From Gloeocapsa sp. PCC 73106 (GTDB lineage Bacteria; Cyanobacteriota; Cyanobacteriia; Cyanobacteriales; Gloeocapsaceae), in contig NZ_ALVY01000213.1 in NCBI RefSeq assembly GCF_000332035.1, forward strand, positions 1-54,610: 54,610 nucleotides of DNA. Direction: 5' to 3'. Below the pieces are notes generated by a model. It did not search any database, was not told the DNA's origin, and worked only from the letters and a program-made list of their open reading frames with translations. Position numbers and translations under genes: made by a program. Of this stretch, positions 44,201-52,300 are shown piece after piece. Positions within the stretch are counted from its first letter, which is position 1. Each line of letters starts with the position of its first letter.

Positions 44201-46353
44201 TAGTATCAGCTAAATTACCATCCTCTTTACCCATCAAAACTTTAACCATAAACCCAAGAGGAACTATTGAAAACTTAACTTGGCAACCTCAGCAACGCCA
44301 ATCACCCCAACCCGGAGAAGTAGAAATCAAAGTTAAAGCCACCGGTTTAAACTTCCGGGATTTATTAAATGTTTTAGCCATTTATCCAGAAACAGCAAGC
44401 CCACTCGGATTAGAATGTGCAGGAGAAATAACCGCAGTAGGGATAGGAGTCAATAGGTTGCAGATTGGAGATGCAGTATTCGGTTTAGCCTTAGGCGCTT
44501 TGAGTGATTATGTAACCGTACCCCAAGAGTGGTTAGCAATCAAGCCAGATAACTTAACCTATATAGAAGCAGCAACGATTCCCGGAGCCTTTTTGACCGC
44601 GTATTACACATTAATACACTTGGCCCAACTGCAACCAGGAGAACGAGTACTAATTCATGCAGCTTCCGGTGGAGTAGGTTTAGCAGCAGTACAAATCAGC
44701 TTAGCCCTTGGCGCCGAAGTATTTGCCACCGCATCTTCTAGTAAATGGGAAATCTTAAAAAGCATGGGGGTAAAATTCCTGATGAATTCTCGCCATGGGG
44801 GTTTCGCCGACCAAATTAGGGAAATCACTCAAGGCGTAGATGTAGTACTCAACTCCCTCAAAGGGGATTTTATTCCTGAAAGTCTGAGTATACTCAATTC
44901 TCAGGGTCGTTTTTTAGAAATTGGCAAACAAGATATTTGGACAGCAGAAAAGGTGAGAAAATTGAGATCAGATATCAGTTATTTTTGCCCAGATTTGTTA
45001 ACACTAGCTCAGGAGCAACCCCAGCAGATTCAATCAATGTGGCAAAATCTGCTCACTCAGTTTCACTCAGGTAAATTACAGCCCTTACCCTATCAAGTAT
45101 TTGCACATGAACAAATTAAAGAAGCATTTCGCCATTTTCAACGAGCTAAACACACTGGTAAAATTATCATCGAGGAGTCTCAAGTACAACAGATATCCTT
45201 TAATCCTCAGGGGAGTTATTTAATTACAGGAGGATTGGGAGATTTAGGCATCAAGACAGCCCAGTGGTTAGTAGCAAAAGGAGCAAAATACCTGATTTTA
45301 GCGGGTAGAAACGAGCCTTCAACAGCAGCGATGAGCATTATTAATCAACTGAAAGCACAGTCAACGCAAATTTTGTTACAGCGAGTAGATGTTTCTCAAG
45401 CAGAAGCGATCGCCACACTATTTAATACCTACCGAGACCATCAATTTCCTCCCCTCAAGGGAATTATTCACGCAGCAGGAGTATTAGCAGACAGCACGAT
45501 CGCCCAACTATCCTGGGAACAATTCAACCAGGTAATTGAACCCAAAATTAAAGGTTCTTGGTATCTACACCAGTTGAGTCAATCAGAAGACTTAGACTTT
45601 TTCCTATGCTTTTCATCCTTTGCCAGCTTATTAGGTTCAGCCGGTCAAATCAATTACAGCGCGGGCAATTCCTTTCAGGATGCCTTAGCAGAAGCAAGAA
45701 AAACAGCGGGATTGACTGCTTTAAGCGTTAATTGGGGAGCGTTTGGGGAAATTGGTATGGCAGCAAGACAGCAGCAAACTCATCCCAACCTGAGGGCGAT
45801 GGAAGAGATAAAACCCGAAGATGGGTTGTTGGTTTTAGAACAATTACTCCTATCGGGAGTTTCCAGAATGGGAGTGGCTTCAATTAAATGGTCTCAACTA
45901 GCCGATGTTTTTGATTCTCCTTTTTTAGAAGAATTTAAGCCCTTGTTATCACCCACCAGGAAGCTTAAACCAACAACTCAAGAGCAACTAACTCATCAAA
46001 TTCTGCTTCAAGTCGCTCAAGTTTTAGGAATACAAGACATAGAATCCATTGACCTCGATCAAGATTTAGCATCCCTAGGGATAGACTCATTGACAGCGAT
46101 CGAATTGAAAAATAGATTACAAACAAGCTTTAATTGCTCCTTACCAGGGACGATAACTTTTGACTATCCAACTATTAATTATCTAGTACAATATTTCAGT
46201 CAACAGTTTTTAGCTTCAACCACACCCATGCCAGAAAGGTTAGACCAGGATTTGAGCGCACAGATCAAAGCCATAGAAGAATTATCGGAAGAAGCAGCAG
46301 CGGCCCTACTTGCTGATGAACTGAAAAAGATACAAGCTGATTGGAATCAATAG
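38266..46353 (+). CDS. Type I polyketide synthase 1: FAAL-ACP-KS-AT-DH-ER-KR-ACP
   Basis: A 2695-residue loading and extension module. A FAAL (about 1-535; FLTLTSGSTGKPKCIQLTH) activates a fatty acid and loads the first ACP (S580 in GGSSL). The KS begins near 636 and has C818, H954 and H994. The AT has S1242 (GHSLGE); its specificity motif is SAFH, close to the malonyl-type HAFH. The DH has H1540 and D1700 but lacks the usual Gly and Pro of its HxxxGxxxxP motif. The ER has LIHAASGGVGLAAVQ (about 2130). The KR has TGGLGDLG and Y2464, and the second ACP has S2608. The C-terminus (AAALLADELKKIQ) resembles cyanobacterial docking tails. All reductive domains appear present, so the added unit should be fully reduced. 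Confidence 0.95.
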   Translation: MEKDYVQIASGGNLDHSSGKCIRLPELLKQAAQQNKKNSLFYVNRQGQVISQSYAQLLESSERCLHGLRKIGLKPRDRVIIILEQDVDILTAFWGCILGGYLPVILEAASNRTVEVITHLRQILEPSLIIDFLCLEDLISHSPDSSHYLGDPDEVAFLTLTSGSTGKPKCIQLTHRNLISRSQGAIFLNHDPYDAVILNWLPLEHIGSISDWHLRSVLLGCQAIYVAKEYILANILHWLELVNRYRVTQTWAPNFAYALLNYQLGQYPEQTWDLSCLEYMLNAGEMISYRVLRDCLERLPQYGFKKNALRTGFGMAEFGSGICYSLREQNLLDYHSIEADTAKFIDLGVPIPGVKLRIVDENKQVTPAGEIGYLQVKGNCVSPGYYGKQIFTDDGWFQTQDLGFIAKGHLVLTGRSSDIIIINGVNYYSQEIEAIVESIEQVRVSYTAACGVIDPEQGTEKLAIFFNCDLTIGQELLDLIKKIRGIIISKAGINPDFFVPIAKIDIPKTSIGKIKRAQLIQSFQRGAFSEITAQITELFAPTHKLSKTELETELIKIWCRVLQSETVTLDDNFFELGGSSLLLLQIQQQIQEQLGFNLAIAELFRHPTIASVSQHLHQQQPKPLDPKIERPNDYMDIAIIGMAGRFPGANDLDNFWQNLCQGVESISRLTESEILATGINAKLVQNPHYVKARPVIENVENFDADFFGYTPKEAELLDPQQRLLLECAWESLEDAGYAPKKYTGVVALYAGAALNTYLLNQIYPNRDQLDPQDSLEIVTLDSLGGFQMMVSNDKDYLTTRVSYKLNLTGPSVNVQTACSTSLTAVHLAIQSLQDRSCDLAIAGGVSVQIPQTTGYLYQEGLIVSPDGHCRAFDAKAQGTVFGNGVGLVVLKPLNQAIADKDHIYAVIKGSGIANDGGTKVNYLAPNGQGQSRAVSSALAIAGVTADSISYLEAHGTGTVLGDPIEIDGLTQAFRLTTANRQFCALGSVKTNLGHLQIASGIVGLIKTALMLHHKKILPSLHFEQPNPQIDWENTPFYVNTQLRDWSSDSIPRRAGVNSLGIGGTNVHVILEEFTRCDRSPQTPERPLHILTLSTQNEKAWQELIQKYQLFLDNHPDTNLADLCFTANTGRTLMQYGGAVIASSIADLKAKLSQLSPHTAIKPFQTKKIAFLFPGQGIQMNNLAQELYHTQPTFQRVFNLCEQITLDYCGCRNVQATLFAIEYALCKLWQSWGIEPSVVIGHSLGEYVAACVAGVFSLEDALKIVIERARLLSTLPEQGAMVAVKASISQIEPLIKNYPSEIVIAAFNGPSNLVLSGTQSAIAQSIQILNSQQIPTKKLNTSSAFHSPLVEPILPDFAEILTKITFKPPQLAIISSLTGTWADESIATPAHWCKHLRHPVQYQAAIECLTGNIFIECGLDSTLLNLTRQIVTTKEALFLPSLNSDTSDWQQLLESLVQLHSQGVTIDWFGFDQDYSRQRLRLPTYPFQRQRYWIEAKKPSLIPPSNNNVHPLLGEQLNSPLSTKIFQASITFETKQWLQEHQINQQPILAGAVYLEIAIAASLKLTKSDNITLNNILIKKALNFSLDSDLTLQTIYENQSWRIYSYDYTQDKWELNSQGELELSFNNHNNLNLFDIKQTFTKQIDRNSFYQQCQERGLNYGKSFQNITELWINERTALAKIVLPKTSPAQEKYHFHPQLLDPCLQTTLATFPEFTKAFTYVPVGIENLSIYSTAAETTLWSYVKLRDIDSSDTLKADLTIFSDQGKILITIQGLESRISGRKLPQLSQVIWRLKPQNNYQISPLWQQPGTWLILADEQNIGVQLAKLLEQKQQKCLLVFAQPDNNNIFSIIQQTNVKGVIHLWSLNNREDIDTALQETCQSTLYLVQAIIKQLPTPIWLVTQGSQSVENEQIQLKNTWQSPLWGMGKTIRKEHPEINCVCIDLDSHHTPEAIKLLVQEISKPDAETEIAFRKNQRYVARLVSAKLPSSLPIKTLTINPRGTIENLTWQPQQRQSPQPGEVEIKVKATGLNFRDLLNVLAIYPETASPLGLECAGEITAVGIGVNRLQIGDAVFGLALGALSDYVTVPQEWLAIKPDNLTYIEAATIPGAFLTAYYTLIHLAQLQPGERVLIHAASGGVGLAAVQISLALGAEVFATASSSKWEILKSMGVKFLMNSRHGGFADQIREITQGVDVVLNSLKGDFIPESLSILNSQGRFLEIGKQDIWTAEKVRKLRSDISYFCPDLLTLAQEQPQQIQSMWQNLLTQFHSGKLQPLPYQVFAHEQIKEAFRHFQRAKHTGKIIIEESQVQQISFNPQGSYLITGGLGDLGIKTAQWLVAKGAKYLILAGRNEPSTAAMSIINQLKAQSTQILLQRVDVSQAEAIATLFNTYRDHQFPPLKGIIHAAGVLADSTIAQLSWEQFNQVIEPKIKGSWYLHQLSQSEDLDFFLCFSSFASLLGSAGQINYSAGNSFQDALAEARKTAGLTALSVNWGAFGEIGMAARQQQTHPNLRAMEEIKPEDGLLVLEQLLLSGVSRMGVASIKWSQLADVFDSPFLEEFKPLLSPTRKLKPTTQEQLTHQILLQVAQVLGIQDIESIDLDQDLASLGIDSLTAIELKNRLQTSFNCSLPGTITFDYPTINYLVQYFSQQFLASTTPMPERLDQDLSAQIKAIEELSEEAAAALLADELKKIQADWNQ

Positions 46354-46356
46354 TAA

Positions 46357-49300
46357 ATGACTATACACCCAGAGCCAATTGCGATTGTTGGAATCGGTTG
46401 TCGTTTTCCAGGCGCAAATAACCCACAAGCTTTTTGGCAACTACTGAGACAAGGTATTGATGCAATCCAAGAGACTCCATCCTCTCGCTGGGATGCAGAC
46501 GCTTACTATGATCCAGATCCCTTCAAACCGAATAAAACTAATAGCCGTTGGGGTGGTTTTGTCGAAGGAATAGAAACCTTTGATCCTCAGTTTTTTGGCA
46601 TGACACCGCGGGAAACAACATCAATGGATCCGCAACAGCGTCTAATTCTAGAAACAAGTTGGGAAGCATTAGAAGATGGTGGACAAATTGCCGATCGCTT
46701 AGCCGGCACCAAAACAGGAGTTTTTGTAGGTATTGGTGCTCACGATTACTCCGTTCTTCTATGGCACAAACCCTTTAATGATACCTACGGACTCACGGGA
46801 ACCGCCAACAGTATCGCCGCTAATCGCGTGTCTTATTGGTTAGATCTAAAAGGTCCAAGTATAGCTGTAGATACCGCTTGTTCTTCTGCTTTAGTAGCGA
46901 TACATTTAGCTTGTCAAAGTCTTTGGATGGGTGAATCTACCATGGCTTTAGCGGGGGGAGTAAACATCTTATTGAACCCCTATGGAACGGTGGGATTTAC
47001 CAAAGGAGGGTTTCTCTCTCCCGATGGACGTTGTCAAAGCTTTGATGTCAACGCCAATGGGTATGTGCGCAGTGAAGGCGCGGGAATGATCCTGTTGAAG
47101 CCACTAACCCAAGCCCAACAAGACAACGATCGCATTTATGCCCTAATTAGAAACACAGCTATTAATCAAGATGGTCGTACCGAAGCGATCGCTGTTCCCA
47201 ACCTAGAAGCTCAAATCGAGCTTTTACAAACAGTTTATCAACAAGCAGGCATTAATCCTGCCCAAGTACAGTATTTAGAAGCCCATGGTACCGGTACAAA
47301 AGTAGGAGATTTCATCGAAATTCAATCTCTCGGTACCGTACTTTCCCAAGGTCGAGAACCAGGCAATAATTGTCTCATTGGTTCAGTTAAAAGCAATATT
47401 GGTCATTTAGAAACCGCCTCTGGTATTGCAGGCTTAATTAAGACCGCTTTAGCTCTAAATTATCAACAAATCCCACCTAGTCTGCATTTCCGACAACCCA
47501 ACCCCAATATCAACCTAGATAAGTTGGGTTTAGAAGTAGCAACGCGATTGACCTCTTGGCCAAAACTGGATCAACCTCAAATAGCTGGAGTTAATTCCTT
47601 TGGTTTTGGTGGTACTAATGCTCATGCGGTTCTACAAGCTGCTACTGTATTACGTAATACCTCAAGCCCAGTCAAACGCCCCTTGCACTTACTTACCCTT
47701 AGCGCTAAAACGACCCCCGCCTTACAAGCTTTAGCCTTAGAATATCAGGACTTTTTGTCTGATCATCCCGTCACACCCCTCGCCGATATTTGCTACAGCG
47801 CTAATGCAAGACGTACTCAATTTAATCACCGTTTAACGGTCATAGGAGCAAATGGGCAACAATTACGATCAAGTCTAACCAATTGGCTTCAAGAAAAAGA
47901 AGATAACCGGGTTCGTTTCGGTCAAATCTCTGGAGTCAATCGACAGCCAATTGTTTTTTTATTCACCGGACAAGGTTCTCAATATACTCACATGGGTAGA
48001 GAACTATACGAAACTCAGCCTTATTTTCGACAAATCATTGATCATTGTACCGAGCTCCTCAAAGACGATTTAGATATTCCTTTGTCCGAGTTGTTGTATC
48101 CCCAGTCTTCTGAGTCTGTTCCTTCCCTGACCTCCACGATTTACGCTCAACCCGCTTTATTTGCTGTTGAATATGCGATCGCTCAATTATGGATGTCTTG
48201 GGGAATCAAACCAGAGGTAGTTATAGGTCATAGTTTAGGGGAATACGTAGCCAGCTGTATAGCAGGAGTTTTTACCTTAGCAGAAGGCTTAAAACTAGTT
48301 AGCGCCAGAGGAAAACTCATGCAATCATTACCCCGCAATGGTGCGATGATAGCAGTTTCTGCCCCTGAATCTCTCATTAACCAGCAAGCACAAGGATTAG
48401 CCATCGCCGCTATTAATGCTAAAGATAGCTGGGTATTGTCAGGAAAAATTGAAGATATTGAGCAAGCTAGAGTGAATCTGAGCGCCCAAGGGGTGAAAAC
48501 AACTCCCTTAGAGGTATCCCACGCCTTTCATTCACCTCTGATGCGGGAGATTGAAACCGAGTTTAGAGCGATCGCCAGTACCATCAATTACCGTAACCCT
48601 CAAATCAGTCTAATTGCCAATTTAACAGGAGATTTTATCACCCAAGAGATCGCTGACGCCGAATATTGGTGTCAACATCTTTATTCTTGCGTTAGATTTT
48701 TCGAGAGTATGATTACTCTGCAAGAATATGGAGAACCAATTTGTCTAGAGATAGGACCAAATCCAATCTTATTAGTCCTAGGGAAAAAGATCTGGACTGA
48801 TGCGGGTTTAGCTAATCAGGGTTTATGGTTACCTAGTTTACGTTCGACCCTCTCTGATTGGCAACAAATGCTATCGAGTTTGAGCGAGCTATTTTTGGCT
48901 GGGGTCAAAATCGATTGGAAAAGTTTTGAACAGCATTACTCTAGTCGGCTCGTATCATTGCCATACTATCCTTTTCAACGTCAATATTATTGGTACAACA
49001 CTAATTTAAACAACCACTCTGCTGTTCATCCCCTGATTGGCTCCAATATTAGTGCTTTTACTAACGCTAGTATCAGTTTTAGCACTCAAATTAGCCTCGA
49101 TTCTCCTAGTTATCTCTCTGAGCATTGTTTAGAAACAACGGCAGTTTTACCAGCATCGGCTTATATAGAGATGGCTTTAGCCGCAGGACGTCAATTTTTA
49201 ACAGATTTATACTTAGAAAAAGTTATTTTTACCGAATTTTTAACTTTATCCCCAGAGACAACCTATAATCTAGAAATTATCTTAAAGGAAGATCATCCAA

Positions 49301-52300
49301 ACTGTTATGATTTCCAGATTTATAGCGATAAAAAAACTTGTCATGCTCAAGGCAAAATAATCAAAGGAAAACCCCCAACCTTACCTCAATATGAGTTGGA
49401 TCAGATCAAAGCTCAATGCACCCAAGTTTTTCCCGTCGCTCAACATTATCAAAACTGTCAAAGTCTGGGATTAAACTATGGTGTTAGATTTCAAAAAATT
49501 CAACATTTATGGCTAGGGCAACAACAAGGACTCAGTCAAGTTGCACAAGATGGACAAGCATCCCTATATCAGATTCATCCTACCGTTTTAGATGCTTGTT
49601 TTCAAGGCTTGGGTGCGATTATCCCCCAAGAAGAAGCCGAAGAAATCTATTTACCCGTTGAGGTAGAACGAGTAATTATCTATAATCAATGTAATTCAGA
49701 AGCAATCTGGTGTCATTTTGCTCTAGATTCCCAATCCCCCGGGATAAAAGCTAATTTGCGTCTCTGGGATAACCAAGGAAAAGCCATAGCAGAGATTCAG
49801 GGTTTATCCTTACTTGCTCTAAAACGTGAATTTCTCAGACAAAAATTACAGCAATCGGAAGCAGATTTATACGAAATAGTTTGGCAAATTCAGCCCCAGC
49901 AGACTGAAAAAGATTCTAGAATCAGAAACTGGTTGATTTTTGCTGAAACAGAGGAATTTGCTGTTCCCCTAGCTAATTGTCTCAAAAAACACAGAATGCA
50001 GGTCATTTTGGTACTGGCTGGAGAAAACTACGCTCAAAAAGAAGAACATTATCTCATTAATCCCTATAAATCACAAAATTGGGAAAGATTATTTAGAGAA
50101 CTTAACCTAGAAAATTTTGGTATTATTCATTTAGGAGGATCGCCTTCGTTTTGCCCAGAAAAAAACCAAAAATTAGGTTGTGGTAGTGTACTACATTTAA
50201 TGCAAGGTTTAAACCTCTACAACTGGAAACAATGTCAAAAGTTACTACTCGTCACCAGAAATACCCAAAAAGTCAAAGAGGATGAACCTGATTTAAACCC
50301 AGAACAAGCCAGTTTATGGGGATTAGCTCGCGTGATTCGTCTAGAATATCCCGATTTAGCCTGTATTTGTTTGGATTTAGAACCGACTAATCTGGAAAAA
50401 GATTTAGTTATCTTACAAAAAGAAATACTACAAAATGACTTAGAAGATCAGATCGCGTACCGAGATGGCGATCGCTACGTTCCTCGTTTGACCAAAAAAC
50501 AAAAACCTCAATCTCTCACCTCTTCAACGTTTCAAGTTAGAATCTCCCAATACGGCGATTTAGACCAACTTACCTTAGTACCCCTAACTCAATCAGCTCT
50601 TGCTCCGGACGAAGTAGAAATAGAAGTTTATACAGTAGGTTTAAATTTTCGTGATGTTCTCAATGCTCTGGGAATGTTACGTCCCCATCTAGAAGCGACG
50701 GAGATTCCCTTAGGGGGAGAATGTGCGGGTAAAATTATCGCTCTAGGTAAAAACGTCACACAATTCCAAATAGGAGATGAGGTAATCGCAGCTTTAGCGA
50801 AGGGAAGTTTAGCTAGTTCTGTCAAGGTTAAATCTGAGTTAGTAATTCACAAACCCTCCAATCTAGGCTTTGTTGAAGCAGCAACGATTCCCACAGCTTT
50901 TTTGACAGCCTATTATGGATTATACACTTTAGCTAATTTGCAACCAGGTGAAAAAATTTTAATCCATGGTGGAGCAGGAGGCGTAGGACAAGCAGCTATA
51001 CAATTGGCGCAACAAAAAGGAGCGAGAATCTTTGTCACCGCCAGTCCCTCTAAATGGAAGACTTTAACTGAAATGGGAGTAGAAAAAATATTTAACTCTC
51101 GTACTCTAGATTTTGCCGAAGCAATCAGGGAATGGACTAATGGCGAAGGAGTAGACGTAATTCTTAATAGCTTTAACGGCGATTATATTCCCAAAAATTT
51201 AGAAATTTTAGCCGCAGGTGGTAGGTTTGTTGAAATTGGCAAAATTGGTATTTGGAATCAAGAACAAGTTCAGCAAAAACGAGATGATATCGCTTATTTC
51301 CACTTTGATTTACTACAGATCGCCCTGACTGAGCCTCTATTGATTAAGAATCTCTTAAAAGAATTAATGGGGATGTTTGCAGAGCAAAAATTAAACCCTT
51401 TACCCTCTCGGACTTTTCCTATTCAAGAATGTACTCAAGCATTCCGCTATCTAGCTGCCGCTAAACATATTGGCAAGGTAGTGATTACTTTACCTAAATT
51501 AATGCTTAGTGCTGATGCTAGCTATCTGATTACAGGGGGTTGGGGCGCATTAGGCTTAAAAATCGCCAACTGGTTAGTGCAAAAGGGTGCAAAATCTCTA
51601 ATTTTATTGGGCTACAGCCAGCCCTCTGCAGAAGCTTTAGCACAGATTCAAACATGGCAACAATCAGGTGTAGAGGTTAAGCCACTTCAAGCTAATCTCG
51701 GCGATCGTCAAGCGATCGAGCATCTTTTTCGAGATTATCCCCAAATTAGGGGTATTATTCACTCGGCAGGAACCATTGAGGATGCTTATCTTATCAATCA
51801 AAATTGGGAAAGTTTTGAAAGGGTATTTGCATCTAAAATAGCAGGGACTTGGCATCTACATCAAGCCACAGAAAAACTTAACTTAGATTTTTTTGTTTGT
51901 TTTTCCTCGATTGTTTCTCTTCTAGGTTCCCAAGGACAAGGCAATTATGTTGCAGCCAACGCTTTTATGGATGCTTTAATGCATCATCGACGCCAATTGG
52001 GATTATCAGGTTTATCGATCAATTGGGGACCTTGGTCGCATCAGGGTATGGCAGCTAGCTTAGAACAGAAGGGTTATTTTAGCCAGAGGGGAATCGCAAC
52101 TATTCCTCCTGATGTGGGACTAGCGATTTTAGAAGAGTTACTCTTGAGACAGTATACTCAGGTTGCTGTCTTTTCTGTGGATTGGAAGCAATTTTTCCTC
52201 AAAAGTCCTCCTCAGCATCGCCTATCACCTTTTTTATCGGAGTTTTACGCTCCAACTAATTTAGAAAAAAGTTCAACCCCAGTACACAATCTGGAATCTT